Part shown: piece after piece, positions 25,922 to 35,542 of the stretch
Layout: each line of letters opens with the position of its first letter
Position numbering within the stretch: position 1 is the first letter of the stretch
Assembly: GCA_015232465.1 (NCBI GenBank)
Contig: JADFZO010000010.1
Coordinates: 1 to 54,663 of the forward strand
Source: Desulfamplus sp.
GTDB taxonomy: Bacteria; Desulfobacterota; Desulfobacteria; Desulfobacterales; Desulfobacteraceae
Direction of reading: 5' to 3'
DNA: 54,663 bases
Notes under the pieces: model-generated
What the model was told of the DNA's origin: nothing
The model's database searches: none
What the model saw: only the letters and a program-made list of their open reading frames with translations
Program-made: the position numbers and the translations under genes

Positions 25922-26425
25922 ATGGGCGATGAAAAACATATACTATCTATTTTAGTTGATAATGAGCCGGGTGTTCTATCAAGAATTGCAGGGCTTTTTA
26001 GTGGAAGAGGCTACAATATTGAGAGCCTTAGCGTGGCACAGACCGCTGAAAATAGTGCACTCTCTCGAATCACTATGACTACTGTTGGCGATGAACATAT
26101 AATTGAGCAGATTACAAAACAGCTTCATAAACTCATCAATGTTATTACTGTAAATGATCTTACTGAAAAAAAATATGTTCAGCGTGAGTTGATGCTCATA
26201 AAGGTCAATGCAAAGCCTGAACAGCGGGCAGAGATTTTAAGAATTGTCGATATTTTTAGGTGCAGAGTTGTTGATGTTGGGCATGAGCACTACACAATTG
26301 AGCTATCTGGCGATGATGGTAAACTTGAGGCATTTATCGATCTTTTGCGTCCAATGGGAATTATTGAGACTGCAAGAACTGGTCTAATTGCACTTACAAG
26401 AGAAAAAAAGATAAAAACCAAATGA
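25922..26425 (+). CDS. ilvN: Acetolactate synthase, small regulatory subunit
   Basis: The 167-residue protein starts with an ACT domain (ILVDNEPGVLSRIAGLFSGRGYNIESL, about residues 8-35) and has the C-terminal ALS_ss domain (VNAKPEQRAEILRIVDIFRCRVVDV...). In the family it activates the catalytic subunit and confers feedback inhibition by valine. An AAGGAG site lies 8 bases upstream, and the gap to ilvB is 21 bases. Confidence 0.96.
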   Translation: MGDEKHILSILVDNEPGVLSRIAGLFSGRGYNIESLSVAQTAENSALSRITMTTVGDEHIIEQITKQLHKLINVITVNDLTEKKYVQRELMLIKVNAKPEQRAEILRIVDIFRCRVVDVGHEHYTIELSGDDGKLEAFIDLLRPMGIIETARTGLIALTREKKIKTK

Positions 26426-26461
26426 TCACAATTCTTAAAATTTAAAAGAGCAAAAATTCAG

Positions 26462-28060
26462 ATGAAAAAAGCAATCTTATACGACACAACATTAAGAGAT
26501 GGAATGCAGGGTGAATTTGTCTGTTTTTCACCAGAAGATAAGATAAAAGTGGCAAAAGCTCTTGATGATATTGGAATCCATTACATAGAAGGAGGCTGGC
26601 CCGGCTCTAATCCAAATGCTATGCGTTTTTTTGAATTGGCACAAGAGACAAAATTTAAAAACAGTACAGTTACAGCTTTTGGCTCAACAAGGCGAGCCAA
26701 TATCTCACCTGATCACGATAAAAATTTAAGAGCACTTGTTGAGTGCGGGGCATCTGTTGCAACAATTTTTGGAAAATCGTGGGATTTGCATGTTCAGATA
26801 ATGGAGAATACCTTAGAAGAAAATCTTTCAATGATACAAGATAGTGTTGCGTGGCTTTTTGCTCACGGGCTTAGAGTCTTTTATGATGCTGAACACTACT
26901 ACGATGGATACATAAACAACAGTACTTACGCAATTGAGACACTTAAATCTGCTGTTAAAGGAGGATGCAAAACCATTGTCTTGTGTGATACAAATGGAGG
27001 CACCCTTGCTCACGACATTGAGCGTATCACTGCCGATACTATCAATAAGATTAACGCTTTCTATTTAAGTCAGGGCAATAGTGATGCTGAGGATATTGTG
27101 TTTGGCATACACACTCACAACGACTGTGGCATGGCTCTTGCCAATACAATTTCAGCAGTCCGTTGCGGAGTACGTATGGTGCAAGGGACAATCAATGGTT
27201 ATGGCGAGCGTTGCGGAAATGCTGATTTGACATCAATTATTCCAATTTTAAAGATTAAGATGGAGAATGATTGCATCTTGTCAGAAAATTTAAAAAAATT
27301 GACAAAACTCTCCCGATTTGTCAGTGAAACTGCCAACATGACCCCACTTAATAGCAGACCATTTGTGGGGCACAGTGCTTTTGCTCATAAAGGGGGGATT
27401 CATGTTAGTGCTGTTATGAAGGCATCAAAAGCGTACGAGCACATTGATCCAGAGCTTGTGGGAGGCAAAAGAAGGGTGTTGGTATCTGAGCAGTCTGGCA
27501 TCAGCAATATTGAATATAAAGCAAAAGAGATGGGGATAGATTTAGGAGAGAACGGCAAATATGGAAAGAGCATAGTTACCACCATTAAAGAGCTTGAAGA
27601 TGATGGCTACCAGTTTGATGTTGCAGATGGCTCACTTAAAATCATAATGGAGAAACTAACTGGTCAGTATCAGCCCCATTTTGAGCTTCAATCTTTTAGG
27701 GTAAATGTTGAAAAGGATAAAGATAGACCCTGCTACGCCCATGCAATGATTAAAATAAAGGTAGGAGATACTGTTGAGATCACAGCAGCAGAGGGAGATG
27801 GTCCAGTTAGTGCTTTAGATAATGCTCTTAGAAAGGCTCTAACAAATATCTTTCCTGATCTTGATGAGATGCACCTTGTTGACTTTAAGGTTCGCGTTAT
27901 TGAAGGAAGTGATGGAACTGATGCAAAGGTACGTGTTATTATCTCCTCAAGAGATGAGAATAATATCTTTAGTACAATTGGCGTATCAGAAGACATTATT
28001 GAGGCAAGCTGGCAGGCTCTTTCAGATAGTTTTCAGTATAAGCTATCTATGAGAAATTAG
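26462..28060 (+). CDS. cimA: Citramalate synthase
   Basis: CimA condenses acetyl-CoA and pyruvate to (R)-citramalate, giving 2-oxobutyrate for isoleucine without threonine deaminase. The 532-residue protein opens with the HMGL-like catalytic motif (DTTLRDGMQGE). It has the CimA-type sequence IEGGWPGSNPNAMRFFE and the metal-binding HTHNDCGMA motif. A C-terminal LeuA-type allosteric dimer domain starts at about residue 400. The WPGSNP signature distinguishes this group from 2-isopropylmalate synthase. The position right after ilvBN supports the isoleucine role. Confidence 0.92.
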   Translation: MKKAILYDTTLRDGMQGEFVCFSPEDKIKVAKALDDIGIHYIEGGWPGSNPNAMRFFELAQETKFKNSTVTAFGSTRRANISPDHDKNLRALVECGASVATIFGKSWDLHVQIMENTLEENLSMIQDSVAWLFAHGLRVFYDAEHYYDGYINNSTYAIETLKSAVKGGCKTIVLCDTNGGTLAHDIERITADTINKINAFYLSQGNSDAEDIVFGIHTHNDCGMALANTISAVRCGVRMVQGTINGYGERCGNADLTSIIPILKIKMENDCILSENLKKLTKLSRFVSETANMTPLNSRPFVGHSAFAHKGGIHVSAVMKASKAYEHIDPELVGGKRRVLVSEQSGISNIEYKAKEMGIDLGENGKYGKSIVTTIKELEDDGYQFDVADGSLKIIMEKLTGQYQPHFELQSFRVNVEKDKDRPCYAHAMIKIKVGDTVEITAAEGDGPVSALDNALRKALTNIFPDLDEMHLVDFKVRVIEGSDGTDAKVRVIISSRDENNIFSTIGVSEDIIEASWQALSDSFQYKLSMRN

Positions 28061-28116
28061 TTTAAATAAAAAGTTTAAAACTTATAGCCTGTTTTAAAAA
28101 ATAAAGGAGAACAGCT

Positions 28117-30021
28117 ATGATATTAGTATTAGAAAAAGGTATAACCCAGCTAAAAAAGAGCCAGCTAAAAAGCATTTTGGCAGAAAAAGGGTGCATGGTG
28201 CATGAGCCAGGGGGAAGTGGACAAAATATATTAGGGGTTATTGCCAAGAAAAAACTTGATAAAGAGTTTTTAATGTCAATTGAGGGGGTTGAAGATGTTG
28301 TGCCAATATCAACATCTTATAAACTGGTCAGCAGGCAGATGAAACAAGAGGATACAATTATAAAGATTGGCAATATAGAGATTGGGGGCGATAAAATCAC
28401 AATTATTGCTGGTCCTTGTGCTGTTGAGAGCCGTGAGCAGGCAATGATAATTGCAAAAGAGGTCAAAAAATATGGTGCAACCCTGTTCCGAGCAGGTGCT
28501 TTTAAACCAAGATCATCGCCGTACTCATTTCAGGGGCTTGAAGAGGAGGGGCTGAAAATTCTTGCTGAAGTACGTGAAGTTACAGGTTTAAGGGTGGTTA
28601 CAGAGATAACTTCGCCAATGCACGCTGATTTGATGATGAAATATGTTGATGTTATCCAAATTGGGGCAAGAAACATGCAAAATTTTGAGCTTCTCAAATG
28701 TGCTGGCAGAATGGGAAAACCAGTTGTCTTAAAACGTGGTCTTGCCTCAACTATTGAGGAGTGGCTAATGTCTGCTGAATATATTGCGGCTGAAGGGAAC
28801 AGAAACATAATTTTGTGCGAGCGAGGCATAAGAACTTTTGAGCCATACACCCGCAATACTCTTGATCTATCTGCAATACCAGTGCTCAAACAGTTGACAC
28901 ACCTTCCAGTAGTGATTGATCCAAGCCATGCAACTGGCATCAGAGAAAAGGTAAGTCCAATGGCAAGAGCTGCAATTGCTGCTGGTGCTGATGGCTTGAT
29001 GATTGAAGTTCACCACAAGCCTGAAGAGGCGTTGTCTGACGGTCCGCAAAGCCTCTATCCAAAACAGTTTGGACGACTTATTCGAGATATTTATGTGATT
29101 GCCCCAGTTGTTGGAAAGCAGCTTGTTCATAACTACACTGGTTATAGCTCTGAAAATAGAGAGCCTTTATCATCAAAAACTTCAAGAGATGAAAAACGGG
29201 TTGTCTATCTTGGAGAGCAGGGGACATTTAGCCACAAGGCAGCGATTCAATATTTTAGCAGTGATGTTGAAAATTATCCTGTACCTTCATTTCGCGATAT
29301 TTTTGAGCATGTTAAAAACAGTTCTGCCGATTTTGGAATAATCCCAATTGAGAACTCTCTTGCTGGAAGTATCCATGAAAATTACGATCTTCTTTTAGAG
29401 TATGAGCTTTTTATCACTGGCGAATTATCTTTGCGTGTAATACACAACTTAATAGCCCATAAAGTGGCTAAATTAGAGGATATAAAGCAGGTGTTTGCAC
29501 CTCCCCCAGCTTTGCAGCAGTGCAGAAGATTTTTAGATGCTAACCCTGATATTCAGATGATTCCAGTTAATGCAACAGCAAGTGCTGTGAAATCAGTTGC
29601 AGAGTCTGCTAATCTTGAATCTGCTGCAATTGGAAGCGTTGAGGCAGCCCAACTATTTGACATGGCAGTTCTTGAAGAGGCTATTGAGGATAATCCAAGA
29701 AATTTCACCCGTTTTGTGATTATTGAAAGGCAGATGGCTAACCAGGAGGCGAGGAGCAACTCATCACCAAAATCATCAATTGTATTTTCAACATCTAACA
29801 AACCCGGTTCTCTGTTTGAGGTTATGAAAATCTTTTCAGAAAATCAGATAAATCTTGTGAAGTTAGAGTCAAGACCAATTCACGGAAAGCCTTGGCAATA
29901 TATGTTTTACGCTGATCTTGAAGCTGATTTGACTGATGCAGCATCAAAAGGGGTTGTAAGTGAGATTGAAAAAAATACTGAATTTTTTAGGATTCTTGGA
30001 AGTTATAGTTGTGGCAGTTAG
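28117..30021 (+). CDS. aroF/pheA: Fused DAHP synthase (type I-beta) and prephenate dehydratase
   Basis: This 634-residue polypeptide carries the first enzyme of aromatic biosynthesis and the phenylalanine-branch dehydratase. Residues 1-75 are a ferredoxin-like DAHP-synthase regulatory domain. Residues 85-335 are the aldolase barrel, with IIAGPCAVES (Cys101) and IDPSHATG (His271). After a linker (340-360), residues 361-537 are prephenate dehydratase, with YLGEQGTFSHKAA, PIENSLAGS and the TRF catalytic motif at 531-533. Residues 553-634 are an ACT domain with the ESRP phenylalanine-binding motif (584-587). No chorismate mutase domain is present. The frame is continuous. An AAAGGAG site precedes the start. 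It is the last gene of the ilv cluster. Confidence 0.93.
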   Translation: MILVLEKGITQLKKSQLKSILAEKGCMVHEPGGSGQNILGVIAKKKLDKEFLMSIEGVEDVVPISTSYKLVSRQMKQEDTIIKIGNIEIGGDKITIIAGPCAVESREQAMIIAKEVKKYGATLFRAGAFKPRSSPYSFQGLEEEGLKILAEVREVTGLRVVTEITSPMHADLMMKYVDVIQIGARNMQNFELLKCAGRMGKPVVLKRGLASTIEEWLMSAEYIAAEGNRNIILCERGIRTFEPYTRNTLDLSAIPVLKQLTHLPVVIDPSHATGIREKVSPMARAAIAAGADGLMIEVHHKPEEALSDGPQSLYPKQFGRLIRDIYVIAPVVGKQLVHNYTGYSSENREPLSSKTSRDEKRVVYLGEQGTFSHKAAIQYFSSDVENYPVPSFRDIFEHVKNSSADFGIIPIENSLAGSIHENYDLLLEYELFITGELSLRVIHNLIAHKVAKLEDIKQVFAPPPALQQCRRFLDANPDIQMIPVNATASAVKSVAESANLESAAIGSVEAAQLFDMAVLEEAIEDNPRNFTRFVIIERQMANQEARSNSSPKSSIVFSTSNKPGSLFEVMKIFSENQINLVKLESRPIHGKPWQYMFYADLEADLTDAASKGVVSEIEKNTEFFRILGSYSCGS

Positions 30022-30089
30022 AGGATAAAAGCGTAAGATTTTTTTAAAAGGGCGGCGATATATTTTAGGTTAAGAATAATATTTGTAAA

Positions 30090-30110
30090 GGGTGCAGCGT
30101 TGCTGCACCC
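30090..30110. repeat. Palindromic element between convergent operons
   Basis: A perfect 9-bp inverted repeat (GGGTGCAGC/GCTGCACCC) with a 3-base loop is followed by CTACCCTAC. It sits between the fused aroF/pheA gene (+) and the hlyD gene (-). Like the element at 6615-6638 it has a CTAC-type right flank and lies in a convergent gap. Confidence 0.7.
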
Positions 30111-30130
30111 CTACCCTACTACTATAAAAG

Positions 30131-31531
30131 TTACAGAGTCTCTCTCAGAGATTGATCAAAATTAAGCAAAATAGGCTCCATCAGATATTGAAGAAATGTT
30201 CGCTGTTCAGTCTCTATAAAGCATGTTGCAGGCATACCGGGAGAGAGCCAAACCTCATTTTTTTCAAGCTCATCTTTAGTAACCTTTACATGGATAATAT
30301 AAGCACTTGAAATTTGACCAGTAGGAAGCCTCTGCTCAACACTGTCCGCTGAAATATAAGAGACAAAGCCTTGCATTGGCGGGGTTGTGATTCTGTTAAA
30401 AGCTGCAAGCTGAACCTTAGTCTCCTGATCAAGATAGACCTTAGTTATCATATCTTGTCGTAAATGAGCCTCAATTATAAGATCAGCATTATCTGGCACA
30501 ATAGAGAGCAGAGGCTCGCCAGGTCTTATAACTCCCCCATTTTCTGAATGTATTGCAAGGTTTATAACAATACCTGTAGCAGGTGCTCTAATTGATAATC
30601 TTTCGTCTGCGTCTAACTGTGGGGATAACTGCATACTTAGCTGAAAAATCTCATCGTTTACTCGACTCAACTCAGTTGCAGCCTGTTGCCTGTAATCATT
30701 TTCTAAAGATAAAATAGAGAACTTAATCTCCTCAATGCTAACCTTAGATTCAGCAATCACCTGCTCAAGCCTCCCTTGCTCGCTCTTTTGCTGGGCAAGT
30801 TGCCGTCTAAGTGTGAGAAGCTGTGCTTTATCCATATATCGCCCCTCTGCAAGAGGCGCCTTTGCTCTAATCTCCTCTTCAAAAGAGCGGATAATGTCTT
30901 GGTTAGATTTTAGCTCATTTTGCGTGCCCTGTATCTTTTCTTGAATCTGACGTGTTCGAGTATCAAGGCTTGATATACGGCTCTCTAAAGAGAGTTTAGT
31001 CTTTTCAAAGAGCTTAGTTTCAGCAAGTATCTTTGTATCTAAATCTGAAACATCATCAGGCAAATCTTTTGGAGTGGTAAAGCTCTTTTTAAAATCTCGT
31101 TGAGCTTCAAGCCTTTGAGCCTCAATCATCTTTGAAGCAAGTCTTCCTTTAAGAAGGGCAACAGAAGAGGTAACTTGTGAGCTTTTTAGTTTTATTAAAA
31201 CATCACCTTTATTAACCCTATCCCCCTCTTTAACAAGAATATGACTAACTATACCGCCTTCAAGGTGCTGGACAATCTTTTTCTCTTGAGAGACCTTTAC
31301 AATGCCTGGGGCAATCACAGCACCGCTAAAGGGGAGATAGGCAGCAACTCCACCAAGTCCGCCAAAAAATATCAAAATTACAATAAAACCAGCAAATATA
31401 ATAATTCCAGGTTTAGGTTTATAACTACCTGTCATATCATTTTTTTTTAATGCAACAGCACTATTTAATGCCAAGCTACTTTGTGAGGCTTTTGCCACTG
31501 GAATTTTAGCTAATGGAACACCGTTTGTCAT
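30131..31531 (-). CDS. HlyD-family type I secretion membrane-fusion protein
   Basis: The 466-residue adaptor has one N-terminal membrane span (about residues 43-66). A beta-barrel/lipoyl half-motif follows (VIAPGIVKVSQEKKIVQHLEGG), then a long coiled-coil region (about 130-310) and the second lipoyl half with the C-terminal RTX-adaptor domain. It bridges the inner-membrane ABC transporter and TolC. The start lies immediately after the transporter stop, so the genes are translationally coupled. It is the last gene of the type I secretion operon. Confidence 0.95.
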   Translation of the reverse strand: MTNGVPLAKIPVAKASQSSLALNSAVALKKNDMTGSYKPKPGIIIFAGFIVILIFFGGLGGVAAYLPFSGAVIAPGIVKVSQEKKIVQHLEGGIVSHILVKEGDRVNKGDVLIKLKSSQVTSSVALLKGRLASKMIEAQRLEAQRDFKKSFTTPKDLPDDVSDLDTKILAETKLFEKTKLSLESRISSLDTRTRQIQEKIQGTQNELKSNQDIIRSFEEEIRAKAPLAEGRYMDKAQLLTLRRQLAQQKSEQGRLEQVIAESKVSIEEIKFSILSLENDYRQQAATELSRVNDEIFQLSMQLSPQLDADERLSIRAPATGIVINLAIHSENGGVIRPGEPLLSIVPDNADLIIEAHLRQDMITKVYLDQETKVQLAAFNRITTPPMQGFVSYISADSVEQRLPTGQISSAYIIHVKVTKDELEKNEVWLSPGMPATCFIETEQRTFLQYLMEPILLNFDQSLRETL

Positions 31532-31532
31532 A

Positions 31533-33362
31533 TCAATTCACCAATCCTTTATTAATATCTACTGACTGAGGCAGTAAGGTCTTGTTTGTATTATCAGAAG
31601 AGCCAGCAGCTTGCGGATTCCCCCCATTACCACCGCTACCATTTCCTCCAAAGGGTTTAACTGCCCCACCAGCACCGCTTGCTGCAGGCGGAGCCTGTGG
31701 TGGCTGAGGAGTTTGGGGTTGCCCTGCAATCTGAATAATCTCATGGCGAGGACCAAATCTTGCGACCTGACCATACTGCATAACAAGAACCTTATCAACT
31801 GAGATTAGGATAGATGGTTTATGAGTTACAATAATAGTTGTAACCTTTTCATGTTTTAGAATGGCGATTGTCTGCATTAACGCCTTTTCACCAGCCTCAT
31901 CAAGATTGGAGTTAGGCTCATCAAGCACCACAAGTCTTGGCTTTCCATACAAAGCCCTTGCAAGAGCAACTCTCTGTCTCTGTCCTCCTGATAAAACTAT
32001 GCTTCCTTGTCCTCCGCCAATCATTGAATCATAACCATTTGGAAAATGTTGGATAAGCTCGTGCACTCCAGCCTTTTGTGCTGCTAAAATAACACCCTCT
32101 GGATCAAGCTCACCAAGCCTTGCAATATTTTGACTAACAGTTCCGGGAAAAAGCTCTACATCTTGAGGAAGGTATCCAATAAATTTTCCAAGATGCTCTT
32201 GATCCCAAGCATAGACATCTGAGCCATCAAGGCGAACCTTTCCACCCATTGAGGGCCAAATGCCAAGGAGCACTCGGCTCAATGTGGTCTTGCCAGCACC
32301 GCTTGGACCGATAAGCCCCATGACTTCACCGGGGGCTAACGAAAATGTTATGTTGCGAAGAAGGTAATTGCCATTTACAATAAGCGAAGCTGCCTCAACA
32401 TCTAATTTACCGACTGGGTCAGGCAGTGCCATTGGAACACGGGTATCAGCTTTTTTAATAAGCTCTTTAAGCCGTCTGTAAGAGGAGCGTGCTTCAAGAG
32501 TCATCTTCCAAGTTGACATCGCCTGATCAACAGGTGCTAATGCTCGCCCCATGATAATTGATGATGCAATCATTACGCCCGGGGTACACTCATTTTTAAG
32601 TGTAAGATAGGCACCAACACCATAAATTATAACCTGCATTCCAGTTCTAAAAGTTTGAGATATAGATTGAAGAACTCCAGCAGCATTGCTCGCCTTAGTC
32701 TGAAGTGTAATAACTTGATTATTTAGAGCCTGCCACCTTGCATTTACTCCGCCAAGCATTCCCATTGATCCTACGGCTTCGCTATTTCTAAGGCATAGCG
32801 ATGTAAAGTTACCAGCAGCGTTATTTATGTTATTTGCCATCTCAAGCCGTTTTCGTGTAAGAAGCTCTTGGGTTATACCAAGAATAAATACAATCACAAC
32901 ACCGCCAGTAGCAACCATTCCCATTATAGGGTGAACCATATAGACAAAGAGCAAAAAAATAGGCATCCAAGGCATATCAAACAGAGCAAATATTGCATTG
33001 CCACCAAGATAGTTACGCAAAATATTTACATCTCTTAAACCAGCAGAGTAGCCAGATTTTTGGACACTGCAACTATCTTTTAGCATCTCTTTAAAGACTG
33101 GGCTTGAAAGGGTGTTATCAATGTCAACACCAGCCATTACTAAAAGTCTTGATCTGAGAAAAAATAGCATTGCATTTACAATAAGTGCTATTATAGCTGC
33201 AACAGTGATTGTCATCAAAGTTGGCATACTGTAAGAGCTTAAAACCCTGTCATAGATTGCCAGCATGTAAACCGAAAATGTAAGGCTCAGTATATTGATG
33301 AACATACTGAATATACCTGCAACTACAAAATACTTTGACCACTTTAAAATAAATTTTGTCAT
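31533..33362 (-). CDS. Type I secretion ABC transporter (PrtD-type permease/ATPase)
   Basis: The 609-residue half-transporter has an N-terminal membrane domain and a nucleotide-binding domain: Walker A GPSGAGKTT near 351-359, signature LSGGQRQRVALARAL near 460 and Walker B LVVLDEPNSNLDE near 480. There is no N-terminal C39 peptidase, so substrates should carry C-terminal uncleaved signals. The last 60 or so residues are an unusual Pro/Gly/Asn-rich, probably disordered tail. The substrate gene is not obvious in the window. Confidence 0.95.
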   Translation of the reverse strand: MTKFILKWSKYFVVAGIFSMFINILSLTFSVYMLAIYDRVLSSYSMPTLMTITVAAIIALIVNAMLFFLRSRLLVMAGVDIDNTLSSPVFKEMLKDSCSVQKSGYSAGLRDVNILRNYLGGNAIFALFDMPWMPIFLLFVYMVHPIMGMVATGGVVIVFILGITQELLTRKRLEMANNINNAAGNFTSLCLRNSEAVGSMGMLGGVNARWQALNNQVITLQTKASNAAGVLQSISQTFRTGMQVIIYGVGAYLTLKNECTPGVMIASSIIMGRALAPVDQAMSTWKMTLEARSSYRRLKELIKKADTRVPMALPDPVGKLDVEAASLIVNGNYLLRNITFSLAPGEVMGLIGPSGAGKTTLSRVLLGIWPSMGGKVRLDGSDVYAWDQEHLGKFIGYLPQDVELFPGTVSQNIARLGELDPEGVILAAQKAGVHELIQHFPNGYDSMIGGGQGSIVLSGGQRQRVALARALYGKPRLVVLDEPNSNLDEAGEKALMQTIAILKHEKVTTIIVTHKPSILISVDKVLVMQYGQVARFGPRHEIIQIAGQPQTPQPPQAPPAASGAGGAVKPFGGNGSGGNGGNPQAAGSSDNTNKTLLPQSVDINKGLVN

Positions 33363-33402
33363 AATAATACGCCTTGCATTAATACCTAATTAATTAATTT
33401 TA

Positions 33403-34761
33403 CTATTTTGCAAAAGAGTTTCCAGTCATAAAATCAAGCTCTGCCCGTGCCAACTGATAATCAAGCAATGCTTGATTATAACTTACCTCTGCACGGGTTA
33501 CCCTAACTTGTGCATCTAATACTGATGAGACCGTAGCAATGCCTGCTTGAAACCGTTTACTCTCCATATCATAATACTCTTTTGATGCAACTACGCTCTC
33601 AGCAGTTGCATCTATACGCTCTTTGGCTTCATCAAGAGACATTAAAGCTGTAATAATACCAGCTTCGAGTCTGCTTTTAATATCTTTAACCTGCTCGTTT
33701 ATCCTTTTCATATCTACTTCAGAGCGTCTCTTCTCATACCAGCCACGACCGCCATCAAACAGATTCCACGTTAGGTTCACACCAGCACTCCAGTATGTAT
33801 TACGCTGATCAGAGGAGTTTGAGATGTCATAATCTTTATCTTGATCATAATATCCTGTGTTTAACCTTAACATTGGATAGTATTTCCCTTTAGCCATCTC
33901 AACATCTTTTTCAAGCATAACCATCTGATGAGATAGACTCTTTAAGTCAGGTCTATTGGAAATCGCCTTTTTAAGGCACTCTTCAGGTGTCATATTAAAC
34001 CCTTTTGAGTAGTAATCAAGCCCACCTAAAAATGTTACAGAGCTGTCAAACGGTTGATTTATAAGGACAAATAGCTCAGACTTTTTTCGATCAACCATAT
34101 TTTTGATCCTGCTAAGTTGCTGCCTTACATCTGCAAGATCAACCTCAGCTTGGAGAACCTGTGCATAAGGAGCCATCTCCTTTTCGTAAAAGGCTCTTGC
34201 AGAAATAACATCAGCTTCAAGACGCTTTACAGTATCAACTCCAACCTGCACATCTTGCTTTGCCTTCATAAGCTCAAAATAGACAACCTTAATCTTGTAT
34301 GCAAGCTCTGCTTGAGTGTAGGCACTCTCCTCAAGATACATCTTTTTGCGTTCTACTGCTCTATCACGAGCATTTACAAGACGATTGCCTGCATAAAGAA
34401 CTTGAGAAACACCCACGTTGTAGTTTGTGTTTTGCTGATCAATGTAGTCTGAATCAGTTGGACCAGATGCATCAATACTTGTGATGTTGTTATAATTTGC
34501 ACCAGCACTTACTGATGGGTAAAAATCGGATTTAGCAGCATTTACATCCTCTTGGGCAGCATCAACCATAAATTTAGCAGATTTAAGTTTTGGATTGTTC
34601 TCCATGCCAATTTTAAGGCACTCATTAAGAGATAAAACCTTTTGGTCTGCAAAAGCATAATCAATTAACGAGTAACCATCAAAGGAGATATAGCTCGAAA
34701 AGTTAATACAGATAGATATTACAAATATAAAACCATAGAAATAAAACTTTGATGTTCTCAA
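33403..34761 (-). CDS. TolC-family outer-membrane efflux/secretion protein
   Basis: The protein has two repeated halves with the TolC pattern (long helical stretches, NPKLKSAKF, NRPDLKSLSH, FDGGRGWYEKR). The start is placed at a TTG at 34761 because a strong AAGGAGG site precedes it and a signal-peptide-like hydrophobic segment follows at once (FYFYGFIFVISICINF). An upstream frame extension to 34809 overlaps no better signal. It forms the outer-membrane channel of the type I system with the two downstream genes. Confidence 0.93.
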   Translation of the reverse strand: MRTSKFYFYGFIFVISICINFSSYISFDGYSLIDYAFADQKVLSLNECLKIGMENNPKLKSAKFMVDAAQEDVNAAKSDFYPSVSAGANYNNITSIDASGPTDSDYIDQQNTNYNVGVSQVLYAGNRLVNARDRAVERKKMYLEESAYTQAELAYKIKVVYFELMKAKQDVQVGVDTVKRLEADVISARAFYEKEMAPYAQVLQAEVDLADVRQQLSRIKNMVDRKKSELFVLINQPFDSSVTFLGGLDYYSKGFNMTPEECLKKAISNRPDLKSLSHQMVMLEKDVEMAKGKYYPMLRLNTGYYDQDKDYDISNSSDQRNTYWSAGVNLTWNLFDGGRGWYEKRRSEVDMKRINEQVKDIKSRLEAGIITALMSLDEAKERIDATAESVVASKEYYDMESKRFQAGIATVSSVLDAQVRVTRAEVSYNQALLDYQLARAELDFMTGNSFAK

Positions 34762-34810
34762 GATAACCCTCCTTATTTGGTCTTTATTGGCTAAACAGTT
34801 ACACAACAAT

Positions 34811-35542
34811 TTAACTTAGCTGCATACCAGCAAGTGAGTTTGCATGAGAAAAGATAAGAGGCATGATCCCTTTTCTTACCCAATCTGCAAGAGTTGCATC
34901 ATCAAGCTCATTAAGTTTTGCCATATCAACAGCCCTAAAACCTCCTACGGAAATATTTTGTCCGTTCATATTTACATTAAACTGCCTGTCAACAAGAATA
35001 CCTTTATCCTCCATAATTTTAACAATATTTGAAGTGAGAGACATCTCACGCTGATATAGTTTCAAAAACTCAACAGCCTTTTGAGTCATATCTGTAAATT
35101 GACCATTTGCAGTAAACATTATATCTCCTTGAAGCGATGCAAAATGGGGAGCATCACGATCAATACAGACAACATATCGCTCTTCAGAAGCATCAGGGGT
35201 TGAAGCTGATGAGCCATTGCCAGATGCCTCTGGTGAATCTGACGGAGCAGCAGCTTTAACAAGAATAAATGGATACTGCCTAAAATATGCAGGAATATAC
35301 TGCACTTTCCATGAGCCATCTTCATTGATAAAGTTATTTTGATCGCGATTTAAAGATAAAAGAACCACTGGTAAGTTGTGCTCTTTAAGAAAAACAATTG
35401 GATAATACTTTGATGCGTGGATAAACTCTGAAAATGAAATTGGGGCATTAGAGACATTCTTTGCAAAACTGTAATCAGCAACTGAAGTAAATCTAATATC
35501 CTGATGGCTGTTTTGTGTTAAAGGCTCAATTTTTTTAAACAT
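34811..35542 (-). CDS. SapC-family protein
   Basis: The 243-residue soluble-looking protein matches the SapC family (FSEFIHASKYYPIVFL, QYIPAYFRQYPFILV, CIDRDAPHF, DRQFNVNMNG). Despite the historical name it has no membrane segments and is not an ABC permease. Members are often found next to type I secretion genes and have no established function. Here it is the first gene of the type I secretion operon, directly followed by tolC. An AAAGGAAA site precedes the start. A disordered Ser/Ala-rich insertion lies near residues 100-120. Confidence 0.88.
   Translation of the reverse strand: MFKKIEPLTQNSHQDIRFTSVADYSFAKNVSNAPISFSEFIHASKYYPIVFLKEHNLPVVLLSLNRDQNNFINEDGSWKVQYIPAYFRQYPFILVKAAAPSDSPEASGNGSSASTPDASEERYVVCIDRDAPHFASLQGDIMFTANGQFTDMTQKAVEFLKLYQREMSLTSNIVKIMEDKGILVDRQFNVNMNGQNISVGGFRAVDMAKLNELDDATLADWVRKGIMPLIFSHANSLAGMQLS

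Noticed and set aside
31611..31690. Gly/Asn-rich stretch as an RTX calcium-binding repeat
   Set aside because: It lacks the GGxGxDxUx nonapeptide pattern and is the low-complexity tail of the ABC transporter.
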